Positions 16,294 through 24,779 of a DNA stretch of 64,000 nucleotides are shown here, one piece after another (position 1 is the stretch's first letter; every line of letters begins with the position of its first letter). The position numbers and the translations under genes are program-made. The stretch lies in assembly GCA_030431485.1 (NCBI GenBank), contig JAUIIR010000008.1:34350-98349 (forward strand), written 5' to 3'. This DNA comes from Alphaproteobacteria bacterium. GTDB taxonomy: Bacteria; Pseudomonadota; Alphaproteobacteria; Rhodobacterales; Rhodobacteraceae. The notes under the pieces are model-generated. The model ran no database searches. It was not told the origin of the DNA and saw only the letters and a program-made list of their open reading frames with translations.

Positions 16294-17286
16294 ATGGATA
16301 TCGACGATCTGGCCAGCCGCATTCTTGCCGGTGAGCGCCGCGCGCTGGCACGCGCCATCACCCTTGTCGAAAGCGGGCGGGCCGATCATCGGTCAGAAGC
16401 GATCACTCTGTTCGAAAAACTCAAAGGCCATCGGCGGGAAGCGCTTCGTATCGGCCTTTCCGGCACGCCGGGTGTGGGCAAATCGACCTTCATCGAATCC
16501 TTCGGCATGATGCTGACCGGGCAGGGGCTCAAGGTTGCCGTGCTGGCGGTCGATCCAAGTTCAGCGCGTTCTGGCGGTTCGATTCTCGGCGATAAGACCC
16601 GTATGGAGCGCCTGTCCCGTGATCCTAAGGCTTTTATCCGCCCGTCGCCGTCACAGTCCCATCTCGGCGGCGTCGCGCGGCGGACGCGCGAAGCAATCGA
16701 CCTGTGCGAGGCCGCTGGATTTGACGTGGTGTTGATCGAAACCGTGGGCGTGGGGCAGTCGGAAACAGTTGTCGCGGAAATGTCGGACCTCTTTCTCTTG
16801 CTGCTGGCCCCCGCCGGTGGCGATGAATTGCAGGGCGTGAAACGCGGTATCATGGAGATGGCGGATATCATCCTAGTCAACAAGGCAGACGGTGATCTGA
16901 AAACCACCGCCACCCGCACCTGTGCCGACTACGCCGGCGCCTTGCGCCTGCTGCGCAAACGCCCGCAGGACCCGCAGGGCTTCCCAAAAGCGATGACAGT
17001 CTCAGCTCTTGAGGAAAACGGATTGCAGACAGTCTGGGACGAGATTCAGAACCTCACCGACTGGCGCCGTGAGACAAGCCATTTCAGCGCCCGCCGCGCC
17101 GCACAGGCGCGATTCTGGTTCGAGGCCGAGCTTAAGCAGGCGCTGCTGGCACGACTGGAGCGCGAACCGATGAAGGGGCTGGTTCGGTCGCTCGGACAAT
17201 CCGTGGAGGAGGGGAGTCGGACCCCAAGTCAGGCAGCGGACGAGGTTCTAGCACAGCTTGAAGGCCGCAGCAGCCCGGCCGTGTGA
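16294..17286 (+). CDS. meaB: Methylmalonyl-CoA mutase-associated GTPase MeaB
   Basis: A 330-residue G3E-type P-loop GTPase that protects and reloads the B12 cofactor of methylmalonyl-CoA or ethylmalonyl-CoA mutase. Walker A is GLSGTPGVGKSTFIES near residue 53, the Mg-binding region is LAVDPSSARSGGSILGD, Walker B-like is DVVLIETVGVGQSE and the guanine-specificity motif is LVNKADGD. The MeaB-specific N-terminal helices (ASRILAGERRALARAITLVE) begin at the chosen ATG, 16294. A C-terminal arm for dimerisation is present. No mutase gene is in this window. Confidence 0.95.
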   Translation: MDIDDLASRILAGERRALARAITLVESGRADHRSEAITLFEKLKGHRREALRIGLSGTPGVGKSTFIESFGMMLTGQGLKVAVLAVDPSSARSGGSILGDKTRMERLSRDPKAFIRPSPSQSHLGGVARRTREAIDLCEAAGFDVVLIETVGVGQSETVVAEMSDLFLLLLAPAGGDELQGVKRGIMEMADIILVNKADGDLKTTATRTCADYAGALRLLRKRPQDPQGFPKAMTVSALEENGLQTVWDEIQNLTDWRRETSHFSARRAAQARFWFEAELKQALLARLEREPMKGLVRSLGQSVEEGSRTPSQAADEVLAQLEGRSSPAV

Positions 17287-17555
17287 CCCTCATGCACGCC
17301 GTCGGCATATAGGTTTGAGCGTGTATGGCCTCTGGCCATCCAAGCGGTTTGGGGGCTATGCCCCGTCGTCGCTGGCGGTTCGACATAAAAACTTAGAACT
17401 TCGGGCCGAGTCCGGGTTTTCGGGCAAGGCCCCACTTGACGGCTTTTGCGCATCCCTCTAAGGACAGCCAACGAGATTCCGGGCGCTGCCAGTCGGCGCC
17501 CTTTGATATTGGTGGAAGCGCGGTCTTCTGCTTCTGATAGAACGAGGATGAACCC
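17287..17555 (+). other. Intergenic leader region upstream of rpmB
   Basis: No gene is visible in these 269 bp. A possible -35 box TTGACG occurs at 17436-17441 with only a weak -10 candidate around 17457-17464. A hairpin GGGCGC (17481-17486) / GCGCCC (17496-17501) followed by TTT lies about 55 bases before the rpmB start. A small GGGGC/GCCCC hairpin near 17350 may mark the 3' end of the meaB transcript. Confidence 0.4.
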
Positions 17556-17846
17556 ATGTCGCGTGTTTGCGAACTGACCGGTAAAGGCCCGATGACTGGC
17601 AACAATGTCAGCCATGCCAACAACAAGACACGTCGGCGTTTCCTGCCGAACCTGAATGATGTGACCCTGCAGTCCGAAACTCTGGGCCGTGGCATCAAAA
17701 TGCGGATTTCCGCCCACGCGCTGCGCAGCGTCGATCACCGCGGCGGTCTGGACAAGTTTCTTGCGAAAGCCAAGGACACTGACCTGTCTGCGAACGCGCT
17801 GAAAGTCAAAAAAGAGATTGCCAAGGCGCAGGCCGCTCAGGCCTGA
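17556..17846 (+). CDS. rpmB: 50S ribosomal protein L28
   Basis: A 96-residue L28 starting [20 protein letters not shown], with [12 protein letters not shown] and the C-terminal basic helix typical of the family. It is a large-subunit protein that joins late in assembly. There is no zinc-binding Cys pair beyond the single N-terminal Cys, so it is the zinc-free form. AACGAGGATGAACCC includes its ribosome-binding site. It is monocistronic, with a strong terminator after it. Confidence 0.97.
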   Translation: MSRVCELTGKGPMTGNNVSHANNKTRRRFLPNLNDVTLQSETLGRGIKMRISAHALRSVDHRGGLDKFLAKAKDTDLSANALKVKKEIAKAQAAQA

Positions 17847-17868
17847 TCTCTGAACCAGGAAGGTTTTG

Positions 17869-17904
17869 ACAGCCTCGTGCGGGTCTCCGCACGGGGCTGT
17901 TTCC
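17869..17904 (+). terminator. Intrinsic terminator of rpmB
   Basis: A 14-bp stem (17869-17882 with 17887-17900, one T-G wobble) has a GTCT loop and is followed by a T-rich tract. It sits just past the rpmB stop and ends about 45 bases before the next start. Confidence 0.88.
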
Positions 17905-17948
17905 TTTTGTCGCCTTGTGGCCTCTGCTGGGATTAGTAGCTAGGCTTC

Positions 17949-18299
17949 ATGACATTCCGTTTTCGGCATATCACTGCTCTAGCACTTGAGTGCCTTATTG
18001 CGTTCACCGGCGTGCAGTTTGCAGCTGCCCGGGGCCAATCGCCGGCCGTCGGCACGATGGAGATTTGCACCGGTACCGGGCCTGTCCACATCCTCGTTGA
18101 CCAGAACGGCGAGCCAACGGGCGGAGTGATGATTTGCCCCGACTACGCGATGGCCTTTTTTGCCGATGTCTGGGCGCAGCCTCCCGAATTCGGTCCGGTC
18201 GTTCTGTGGCGCACTGTCTGGCAGCCGCGCGCCGCTGTGCAGGCTGTCAGTATTCTGGAAAAGACAGCTCAGGCGCGGGGGCCGCCCGTGCCGGTTTGA
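17949..18299 (+). CDS. Small exported or membrane-anchored protein next to copper chaperone
   Basis: A 116-residue protein with an N-terminal hydrophobic segment (ITALALECLIAFTGVQFAAA). Two cysteines follow in the mature part, in MEICTGTGP and VMICPDYAMAFF. The layout resembles DUF2946-like small proteins that accompany copper genes, and the following gene encodes a PCu(A)C chaperone 38 bp away. A role in copper handling at the membrane is therefore inferred from context. I do not recognise the family with certainty. Confidence 0.6.
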   Translation: MTFRFRHITALALECLIAFTGVQFAAARGQSPAVGTMEICTGTGPVHILVDQNGEPTGGVMICPDYAMAFFADVWAQPPEFGPVVLWRTVWQPRAAVQAVSILEKTAQARGPPVPV

Positions 18300-18337
18300 T
18301 CATCACACTTCCCTGATATCAAACGAAAGTTCCAAAC

Positions 18338-18805
18338 ATGTTGAAGACAACCCTGATCGCGGGGGCGGTTGCCCTTGCCAGCGCTCTGCCCGCTTTTGCA
18401 GAAATCGCAATTAAAGACGCTTATGCACGCTCAGCTTCGCCAATGGCCAAGTCCGGCGCTGCGTTCATGATGATCACCAACGACGGTGGTTCTGCCGACC
18501 GGCTTGTGGCTGTCAGCAGTGACGCTGCCGCCCGCACCGAACTGCATACCCATCTCGCGGAGGAAAATGGTGTCATGCGCATGGTGCATGTTGAAGAAGG
18601 CTTCGAGTTACCTGCAGACGGCATGATCGCGATGCAGCGCGGTGGCAAGCACGTCATGCTCATGGGGTTGAACGCCCCGATGGAGCAGGGTGCCACGGTT
18701 ACCGTCACTCTGACCTTTGAAAAAGCGGGTGATGTTGTTGTCGAGGTTCCGGTCGATCTGGAGCGGCAGGATCATGGCGGCATGAACCACGGCTCTGGCA
18801 GCTGA
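18338..18805 (+). CDS. Periplasmic copper chaperone PCu(A)C
   Basis: A 155-residue protein with a signal peptide (MLKTTLIAGAVALASALPAFA). The copper(I)-binding H-M-x10-M-x21-H-x-M type motif is visible as ELHTHLAEENGVMRMVHVEE, then GKHVMLMGL about 20 residues later. A His/Met tail (DHGGMNHGSGS) can add copper ligands. PCu(A)C proteins deliver copper to the CuA centre of cytochrome c oxidase. It probably forms an operon with the preceding small Cys-containing protein. Its stop is 3 bp from the end of the convergent sirtuin gene. Confidence 0.92.
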   Translation: MLKTTLIAGAVALASALPAFAEIAIKDAYARSASPMAKSGAAFMMITNDGGSADRLVAVSSDAAARTELHTHLAEENGVMRMVHVEEGFELPADGMIAMQRGGKHVMLMGLNAPMEQGATVTVTLTFEKAGDVVVEVPVDLERQDHGGMNHGSGS

Positions 18806-18808
18806 TCC

Positions 18809-19504
18809 TCAGACCAGCAGGCGGTTCACCCAAAGGGGGACCGTCTTGCTCGCCGGGCCAACGATGTGGTCCTGAAAGGCATGCGACATGTCACTTTCAC
18901 GCAGGTTCAGTTCAACACTGTCTGCTCCAGCGATGCGTGCCTCCTCGACAAAGCCTGCCGCCGGATACACTTGTCCGGATGTGCCGATGGCCGCGAAAAG
19001 GTCACACGTTTGCAAGGCGCCGATGATCTCGTCCATATGGTAGGGCATTTCTCCGAACCAGACGATGTCTGGTCGCGCGGTTGGAGCGTCACATGCCGGA
19101 CAGTGTTCTCCGACCTGCATTTCGAGTGGCGCGTCCCATCGGTGATCGCAGGTGGCACAAAGCGCACGGGACAATTGACCATGCATATGAATCGGGCGTG
19201 CACCCGCCTTTTCGTGGAGCCCATCGACATTCTGCGTGACCAAAACCACCTCTCCGGGAAAGCTGGCCTGCAGGTGCGCCAGTGCGACATGCGCAGGGTT
19301 TGGTTCCGCCTCTGCCGCCTGTATGCGGCGCGCATTGTAAAAACGATGTACCAGATCGGAATTGCGGGCAAAGGCCTCGGGTGTGGCGACGTCTTCGATT
19401 CGATGCTGCGCCCAAAGCCCGCCTTCATCCCGAAATGTGCCCAATCCACTTTCTGCCGATATTCCGGCACCAGTCAGTATCACGATCCTGTCGACCCGTT
19501 GCAT
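18809..19504 (-). CDS. cobB: NAD-dependent protein deacylase (sirtuin, CobB/SIRT5 type)
   Basis: A 231-residue Sir2 enzyme that removes acyl groups from lysines while consuming NAD. The Rossmann motif is LTGAGISAESGLGTFRD, the NAD/catalytic segments are TQNVDGLHEKAG and IHMHGQL, and zinc is held by CATC and CPAC. Tyr56 and Arg59 in FYNARR are the pair that confers desuccinylase/demalonylase preference in the SIRT5 class. The ATG at 19504 follows AAAGGGG. It is divergent from the phosphatase gene by 44 bp. Confidence 0.94.
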   Translation of the reverse strand: MQRVDRIVILTGAGISAESGLGTFRDEGGLWAQHRIEDVATPEAFARNSDLVHRFYNARRIQAAEAEPNPAHVALAHLQASFPGEVVLVTQNVDGLHEKAGARPIHMHGQLSRALCATCDHRWDAPLEMQVGEHCPACDAPTARPDIVWFGEMPYHMDEIIGALQTCDLFAAIGTSGQVYPAAGFVEEARIAGADSVELNLRESDMSHAFQDHIVGPASKTVPLWVNRLLV

Positions 19505-19548
19505 CGCGTCCCCTTTCACAAACAGGCGCAACCCGGTAAGTCACTCCT

Positions 19549-20022
19549 ATGACCCACCGTATCCTCTTTGTTTGCCTCGGCAATATCTGCCGCTCGCCCA
19601 CCGCAGAGGCGGTCACCCGCGCCAAGGCGGCGGCGCGTGGCATGGACCTCGTATTGGACAGCGCGGGAACTGGGAATTGGCATGTTGGCAAGCCGCCCTA
19701 CGCGCTGATGCAGGAGGCTGCACGCGCAAGGGGCTACGACCTGTCTCCGCTTCGGGCGCGGCAGGTGCTGCCAACCGACTTATCCGACTTCGACCGCGTG
19801 ATCGTCATGGATGCGGACAATGCAGCGGATTTGGCGTCTTTTGGGTCAACGGATCGCGTGACGCTGTTTACGGAGTACGCGCCATCCAGCGGTGCAACTT
19901 ATGTCCCCGACCCGTATTTCACACGTGACTTCGAGGGCGCCTTGGCGTTGATCGAAGACTGTGCTGAGGGTCTGCTTGATGCACTTGAGCAACAAGCACA
20001 GTCGAATCGAAGCGACAACTGA
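19549..20022 (+). CDS. Low-molecular-weight protein-tyrosine phosphatase
   Basis: A 157-residue enzyme with the P-loop FVCLGNICRSPTAEA at its N-terminus (nucleophilic Cys in C-x5-R-S) and the general-acid loop VPDPYF near residue 124. These phosphatases act on phosphotyrosine proteins, and some bacterial members regulate polysaccharide export or arsenate reduction. No polysaccharide or arsenic genes are nearby, so the substrate is unknown. Divergent from cobB; no clear terminator follows. Confidence 0.92.
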   Translation: MTHRILFVCLGNICRSPTAEAVTRAKAAARGMDLVLDSAGTGNWHVGKPPYALMQEAARARGYDLSPLRARQVLPTDLSDFDRVIVMDADNAADLASFGSTDRVTLFTEYAPSSGATYVPDPYFTRDFEGALALIEDCAEGLLDALEQQAQSNRSDN

Positions 20023-20057
20023 TCCCGTCGATATCTGCGGGGACCCAATGCGCCGCG

Positions 20058-20243
20058 TCAGAATCGCAGCGAGGTGTCATGTAGAAGCAGCCATGCAATG
20101 GGCAGGGCGATAATGCCTCCTGCTGAAATTGCAGTAACTACGGCAAAACCTGTTTCAATTCCGATGGATACAGAGATTAAGGCAATACTGCTGGCGAGCG
20201 AGCTCGCGATCACTGAGTACAGGAAACTTGCAAGTTTGAGCAT
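20058..20243 (-). CDS. Small two-helix membrane protein
   Basis: A 61-residue hydrophobic protein starting MLKLASFLYSVIASSLASSI with two predicted membrane helices and a short polar tail. Similar tiny proteins in Rhodobacterales are often mislabelled CTP synthetase; nothing here supports that function. I chose the ATG at 20243 because the longer frame to 20315 would encode the FNR box at 20302-20315. CAGGATAG lies before the start. Regulation by oxygen is likely from that box. Confidence 0.65.
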   Translation of the reverse strand: MLKLASFLYSVIASSLASSIALISVSIGIETGFAVVTAISAGGIIALPIAWLLLHDTSLRF

Positions 20244-20301
20244 GTCGCTATCCTGAGCTATGAACCGGGCTTCAGGATTCACGAAAGGCACTGAACAAAC
20301 C

Positions 20302-20315
20302 TTGATCTTGATCAA
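20302..20315 (-). promoter_or_regulatory. FNR/FnrL-type binding site
   Basis: TTGATCTTGATCAA is an exact match to the FNR-family consensus TTGAT-N4-ATCAA. Its centre lies about 65 bp upstream of the start of the small membrane protein and just past the stop of the DUF6455 gene. It predicts oxygen-dependent control of the small membrane protein. Confidence 0.75.
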
Positions 20316-20324
20316 GGTCTCCTG

Positions 20325-20627
20325 TCAGGACGCGCGTGGAATTTGTGCACGCGCATCGTCGAGAGTCGCACAGGCGTCGATCAGGTTCAGAAACGTTGTC
20401 CGTTTATGACACCAGGGTGGGGGGCCGTCCTCGGAACCACCTTGCCATTCAAGGCACGTCTTGGGGCAATGGCATGCGCCACAGGCGCCAAACGTCTCTC
20501 TCAGCTCGGAAATCAAAAAAGGACTGTCGTGCTCTGTCAGATGCAGCCCAAGATGCGCAAGCATGCCTTCATGGGCGCTCATGCGGGTATCAAAATCCCG
20601 CCTCATCGAGTCTAGAAATTCTGACAC
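20325..20627 (-). CDS. DUF6455 family cysteine-rich protein
   Basis: A soluble protein with a helical N-terminus (MRRDFDTRMSAHEGMLAHLG) and the cysteine cluster CGACHCPKTCLEW, then WC near the C-terminus. This matches the DUF6455 pattern as I know it. Clustered cysteines suggest iron-sulfur or metal binding, but no function is established. I chose the GTG at 20627, preceded by GGGAGGGG; the ATG at 20606 and an ATG at 20660 without a ribosome-binding site are alternatives. Confidence 0.65.
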   Translation of the reverse strand: MSEFLDSMRRDFDTRMSAHEGMLAHLGLHLTEHDSPFLISELRETFGACGACHCPKTCLEWQGGSEDGPPPWCHKRTTFLNLIDACATLDDARAQIPRAS

Positions 20628-20660
20628 AACCCCTCCCAAGGTGTAAAAATTTTTTGACAT

Positions 20661-20886
20661 TTTTGTGTACGGCTGTATGCGAAGAACGGATCACAGCCTT
20701 TCGTGCAAAAAGTGTAAGGCCATGAAAAAAATACAAACATTCCCGCATTTTCTAATCTTGTGTGGGGAAATGAAAAACAACATTCACTCTGAATGCGTAC
20801 CCGTCCATCTGGCCGGATACGCATACTCTAAGTGCGCAGAGTTATGGCCGCCCAATGGCCGCGGGTGGTAGCAGTGCGGTGCCGGG
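20661..20886. other. AT-rich intergenic region with an inverted repeat
   Basis: No convincing gene here. The stretch is AT-richer than its surroundings around 20690-20785. An 11-bp inverted repeat with one mismatch (20793-20803 and 20814-20824, 10-base loop) could be a transcription end for dksA or an operator for the DUF6455 gene. The region presumably carries the promoter of the DUF6455 gene. Confidence 0.4.
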
Positions 20887-21198
20887 TCAGGCACAATTCC
20901 GGCACAGAGCGGCAGTTGGCACCGCACGCAGTCTTTCGTCCGAGATTGGATCGCCGCATTTCGCGCAGATGCCATAACTCTCTTCTTCGATCCGGGCCAA
21001 TGCAGCATCAATGCGGCGCAATTCGTCGAGATCGGCGTTGCCTAGCGCCTCAAGCACCTCGTCGCCCTGCCGTTCCGAGGCGCGGTCCTCCCAGTCCTTG
21101 GGCATCGGATCGTCAAGCTTGTCCTCGATCTCGGACAGGTCTTCGGTCAACTCGGCGCGCCGTTTGAGAAGCAGTGTTTTCTGTTCGGTCAGGTCCAT
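20887..21198 (-). CDS. DksA/TraR-type zinc-finger protein
   Basis: A 103-residue short DksA-like protein. An acidic coiled-coil (MDLTEQKTLLLKRRAELTED, then helix to about residue 70) precedes the zinc motif YGICAKCGDPISDERL with LCRNC at the end (C-x2-C-x17-C-x2-C). DksA-type factors enter the RNA polymerase secondary channel and tune transcription with ppGpp. It is shorter than E. coli DksA (151 residues), so it is probably an accessory paralog. Divergent from the next gene by 166 bp. Confidence 0.9.
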   Translation of the reverse strand: MDLTEQKTLLLKRRAELTEDLSEIEDKLDDPMPKDWEDRASERQGDEVLEALGNADLDELRRIDAALARIEEESYGICAKCGDPISDERLRAVPTAALCRNCA

Positions 21199-21364
21199 TT
21201 CGGTTCTCCCGTCTTTTACCAGCAGTCTGCAGTATGGCGCATGCTGGCACGTTGATGTCGGTCAAATCGGATTGATCGCTCTCAATAAACCAGTTGCCCG
21301 ACTCTGACATGTGGCATTAGATTCTTAGTATTGTGACGGATATTTTTTGCATTGGAGTTTTCAA

Positions 21365-21826
21365 ATGAGCTACACGATAAATGTCGTGCGCAAGAATGGC
21401 AGCGGCACACTCACCTTCAAAAGCGGGTCGGTCAACATCTCGGAAACCTGCTGGTGGGACGAGGAGGTGGTCATCGACGCGGGTACCTATACCGGTTACG
21501 CGACGCGGATGGCGAACAAGACCGACGGCACAGATGGCGGCAATCGCGAGGCGATCTGGCTTGGCCTCAACGTGCCCTATAATGGTGATGGCAGCACCGC
21601 GAACGGGTTCTTCATCCACAAGGGCACCAATGCGGGCTGGTCCGATGGATGCATCGTGATGCCCGGCGCGAAAGTCTACCAGATGTGGTCCGAGATCACG
21701 CCGAAGGAAACCGGGAACATCAGCGTCATCATTACGGATGAAACCGTCAAACGCGGTCGCCCACAGGACTGGGACTGCACACGCTATATGCATTCTTCCT
21801 GGGGTACGATGCCATTGTTCGAATGA
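21365..21826 (+). CDS. Hypothetical protein with HxG...SxGC motif (DUF5675/YkuD-like)
   Basis: A 153-residue, mostly beta-stranded protein with no signal peptide. The stretch GFFIHKGTNAGWSDGCIVM (His85, Ser93, Cys96) resembles the catalytic His/Cys arrangement of DUF5675 and, more loosely, L,D-transpeptidases. The strict transpeptidase SHGC reads SDGC here and the His-Cys spacing is shorter. A peptidoglycan-directed activity is therefore inference. I chose the ATG at 21365. Its stop overlaps the start of an exported protein (ATGA), so the two are translationally coupled. Confidence 0.6.
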   Translation: MSYTINVVRKNGSGTLTFKSGSVNISETCWWDEEVVIDAGTYTGYATRMANKTDGTDGGNREAIWLGLNVPYNGDGSTANGFFIHKGTNAGWSDGCIVMPGAKVYQMWSEITPKETGNISVIITDETVKRGRPQDWDCTRYMHSSWGTMPLFE

Positions 21827-22359
21827 CGGCGCAGCGTGTCATCAGTGGTGCGGTCGCTCTGTGTCTGAGCCTGTCATCAACCAGCGCACAAGAGCAGACG
21901 CCGCCGCCTGATGCTGCGGACGCGGTCGAGATGATCGAACTCATGCTGGGGCGCAGTCCGTCCCGGCACGAGACACCGTTGGCGGCGATGCAGGGGCTTG
22001 GCGCTCTCTATGCCCGTCTTCTTGCCGGAGCCCGCGCGCAGACGCCGGGTGATTTGGGTCTTTGGATCCTGCTGGGCGATGTCGCCTTGCGAAGCGCGGA
22101 TGCGGGTTTGACGCAATCCTTTACCGCCGATTTGCTCCCACTCTACCGGCAAGACCCCGATGCGGTGCTCGGGGTTCTGTCCGAGGCACCCTGGCTCGCT
22201 GGATCGGCCTGCCACTACCTCTCGGCGCATTTCGGGTCCGAGGACCGACCGGACGAGAACCGCGCACCATTTCTTGAGGCCGAGCGCGCCCGCATTCGCG
22301 ACGCGCTACCCGGACCGGCGGCAGAAACCTGCCTAACGGCTTTGTCGGAACCGCGCTAA
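21823..22359 (+). CDS. Exported hypothetical protein coupled to the HxG...SxGC protein
   Basis: A 178-residue protein with a signal peptide (VISGAVALCLSLSSTSAQ) and a helical mature part rich in Ala and Leu. Two cysteines (GSACHYL and AETCLTAL) could form a disulfide in the periplasm. No family is recognised. Its ATG lies within the previous gene's stop codon. An unexported candidate enzyme followed by a coupled exported partner is the layout of antibacterial effector-immunity pairs, but no secretion genes are nearby. Confidence 0.6.
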   Translation: MTAQRVISGAVALCLSLSSTSAQEQTPPPDAADAVEMIELMLGRSPSRHETPLAAMQGLGALYARLLAGARAQTPGDLGLWILLGDVALRSADAGLTQSFTADLLPLYRQDPDAVLGVLSEAPWLAGSACHYLSAHFGSEDRPDENRAPFLEAERARIRDALPGPAAETCLTALSEPR

Positions 22360-22415
22360 GCCGGTCTCGGACGTTAAGGCCGGTGCACACCGAAACTGCG
22401 TCTTCGACGCGCGAC

Positions 22416-22443
22416 GTAGGGTGCGTGCTCGCACGCGCCCTAC
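22416..22443. terminator. Palindromic hairpin between convergent genes
   Basis: GTAGGG-T-GCGTG, a CTCG loop and CACGC-G-CCCTAC form a 12-bp stem with one T-G wobble. It sits between the exported hypothetical gene and lepA, which converge. It resembles dispersed REP-like palindromes common in this order; without a T run it may block 3' decay or terminate in both directions. Confidence 0.55.
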
Positions 22444-22450
22444 CGAGTGC

Positions 22451-24253
22451 TCACCCATCCATCTTCAACGCCGAGATGAACGCTTCCTGAGGGATGTCCA
22501 CTTTGCCGAACTGGCGCATCTTCTTCTTACCCGCCTTCTGCTTTTCCAGAAGCTTCTTCTTCCGGGTGGCGTCGCCGCCATAGCACTTGGCGGTCACGTC
22601 CTTGCGCAAGGCAGACAGGGTTTCGCGGGCGATCACCTTGCCGCCGATGGCGGCCTGGATCGGGATCTTGAACATGTGGCGCGGGATCAGGTCCTTGAGC
22701 TTTTCGCACATGGCGCGGCCCCGGGTTTCGGCGCGGTCCCGGTGCACCATTGTCGATAGCGCATCCACGGGTTCGTCATTCACCAGAACCTGCATCTTTA
22801 CGAGATTGTCCTCGCGGTAGCCGATCATCTGGTAGTCAAAGCTGGCATAGCCCTTAGTGACCGATTTGAGGCGGTCGTAAAAATCGAACACCACCTCGTT
22901 CAGCGGCAGATCGTAGACCACCATTGCCCGGCTGCCGACATAAGTCAGGTCAAGCTGGATGCCGCGCCGGTCCTGACACAGCTTGAGCACATCGCCGAGG
23001 TAATCATCCGGTACGAGGATCGAGGCCTTGATGCGCGGCTCTTCGATGTGGTCGATGGTCGACGGATCGGGCATGTCCGCAGGATTGTGCAACTCCTGCA
23101 TTTCACCGTCTTTAGTGTAAACGTGATAGATCACCGACGGAGCCGTTGTGATCAGGTCAATGTCATACTCGCGTTCCAGACGGTCGCGGATCACCTCAAG
23201 GTGCAGAAGGCCGAGGAACCCGCAGCGGAACCCGAACCCGAGCGCGGCGGAGGTTTCCATCTCAAAGGTGAAGGAGGCGTCGTTCAGCGCCAGCTTCTCC
23301 ATCGCATCGCGCATGTCCTCGAAATCGTTGGCATCCACCGGGAACAGCCCACAGAACACCACAGGGATGGACGGTTTGAAGCCGGGCAGGGGCGTTTCAC
23401 ATCCCTTCTTTTCCGTGGTGATGGTGTCACCGACCCGAGTGTCGCTCACCTGTTTGATCTGCGCGGTGATATAGCCGATCTCGCCCGGTCCGAGCTCATC
23501 AACGGCCTGCATCGCCGGGCGGTAGACGCCGATCCGGTCGATGTCGTAGGTGCCGCCGGTTTTCATCATCTTGATGCGCTGGCCCTTTTTCAGAACCCCG
23601 TCGATCACGCGCACAATGACCACGACGCCCAGATAGGGGTCGTATTTACTGTCCACCAGCATCGCCTTGAGCGGCGCCGTCCGATCGCCCTCATGCGGCG
23701 GGGGCAGGCGCTTGACGATGGCTTCCAGCACGGCGGGAATGCCGACGCCGGTCTTGGCCGAGATCTCCAACGCGTCAGAGGCGTCAATGCCGATCACGTC
23801 TTCGATCTGTTCCTTGACGCGCTCTGGTTCCGAAGCGGGCAGGTCGATCTTGTTCAGTACCGGCACAATCTCGTGATCGGCGTCAATCGCTGTGTAGACG
23901 TTGGCCAGCGTCTGCGCTTCCACGCCTTGGGTGGCGTCGACCACCAGCAGCGATCCCTCAACCGCGCGCATCGACCGCGACACTTCATAGGCGAAGTCCA
24001 CGTGTCCGGGCGTGTCGATCAAGTTGAGGATATACATCTCGCCATCCTCGGCCTTGTATTCGATCCGGACGGTGTTGGCCTTGATCGTGATGCCACGCTC
24101 GCGCTCGATATCCATCGAGTCGAGAAGCTGTTCCTTCATCTCCCGCTCGGTCACCGTATTGGTGGACTGAATAAGCCGATCGGCCAGGGTGGATTTCCCG
24201 TGGTCGATATGGGCAACGATGGAGAAATTGCGGATGTGCGAAAGCTCTGTCAT
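22451..24253 (-). CDS. lepA: Elongation factor 4 (LepA)
   Basis: A 600-residue translational GTPase. The G1 motif [14 protein letters not shown] is at the N-terminus, followed by [12 protein letters not shown], the G3 motif DTPGHVDF and G4 NKIDLP. The LepA-specific C-terminal domain ends in [18 protein letters not shown]. LepA back-translocates or remodels stalled ribosomes. I chose the ATG at 24253 ([20 protein letters not shown]); a longer open frame to 24430 has no family match. It is divergent from a lipoprotein gene; the 175-bp gap presumably holds both promoters. Confidence 0.97.
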   Translation of the reverse strand: MTELSHIRNFSIVAHIDHGKSTLADRLIQSTNTVTEREMKEQLLDSMDIERERGITIKANTVRIEYKAEDGEMYILNLIDTPGHVDFAYEVSRSMRAVEGSLLVVDATQGVEAQTLANVYTAIDADHEIVPVLNKIDLPASEPERVKEQIEDVIGIDASDALEISAKTGVGIPAVLEAIVKRLPPPHEGDRTAPLKAMLVDSKYDPYLGVVVIVRVIDGVLKKGQRIKMMKTGGTYDIDRIGVYRPAMQAVDELGPGEIGYITAQIKQVSDTRVGDTITTEKKGCETPLPGFKPSIPVVFCGLFPVDANDFEDMRDAMEKLALNDASFTFEMETSAALGFGFRCGFLGLLHLEVIRDRLEREYDIDLITTAPSVIYHVYTKDGEMQELHNPADMPDPSTIDHIEEPRIKASILVPDDYLGDVLKLCQDRRGIQLDLTYVGSRAMVVYDLPLNEVVFDFYDRLKSVTKGYASFDYQMIGYREDNLVKMQVLVNDEPVDALSTMVHRDRAETRGRAMCEKLKDLIPRHMFKIPIQAAIGGKVIARETLSALRKDVTAKCYGGDATRKKKLLEKQKAGKKKMRQFGKVDIPQEAFISALKMDG

Positions 24254-24428
24254 GCGCCGGATATGATGCGGTTTTAGGGTCTGGTCAAGGTGGCGTGAAA
24301 GCCACGTGCTGCTTGACAAAAGGTGATTTGAAAACAGGTCGCGTTTCAGGCATGTTCGGGTCAGGCGGATTGTCGTGATACTGGGCGCAAGACCCAAGGC
24401 GCGACACGGGTAGATGAGATCAGGCGTC

Positions 24429-24779
24429 ATGAAACTCTTGGCAGCATTTTTGGTGACAGCATTGGTCGCTGGGTGCGGTGGCGGAAGCCGCTACGACCGC
24501 GGCGACTCGGGTGTGGTGACCCGCTTCTCGACTGGCCCGATCAGTCGCGCCTGCATGTCTTCGGACCGCAGAGCGCGCAATTCCCGCTTGTGTGGCTGTA
24601 TCCAGACGGTCGCGAACCAATCCCTGTCTGGTTCGGATCAACGCAAGGCATCGCAGTTCTTTTCCAACCCGCAGCGGGCGCATGACACCTGGATGTCTCA
24701 GTCAGCCTCTGACGATGCCTTCTGGGAGCGCTACAAGGTCTTTGCCGCGCGCTCTGAACAATCGTGCCGCGGCTACTGA
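24429..24779 (+). CDS. Small lipoprotein
   Basis: A 116-residue protein with a lipoprotein signal: [19 protein letters not shown], lipobox LVAGC with Cys16 as the lipidation site. The mature part contains [20 protein letters not shown] and ends in a Cys, and resembles a family often labelled arginine transporter in roseobacters without evidence. No function is assigned. Its end overlaps the end of the convergent esterase gene by 7 bp. Confidence 0.72.
   Translation: MKLLAAFLVTALVAGCGGGSRYDRGDSGVVTRFSTGPISRACMSSDRRARNSRLCGCIQTVANQSLSGSDQRKASQFFSNPQRAHDTWMSQSASDDAFWERYKVFAARSEQSCRGY

Noticed and set aside
20244..20315. Longer N-terminus for the small membrane protein and the label CTP synthetase
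   Set aside because: The extension would encode the FNR box, and a 61-residue two-helix protein cannot be CTP synthetase.
23048..24277. 409-codon plus-strand frame opposite lepA
   Set aside because: Antisense to lepA; composition mirrors its codon third positions.
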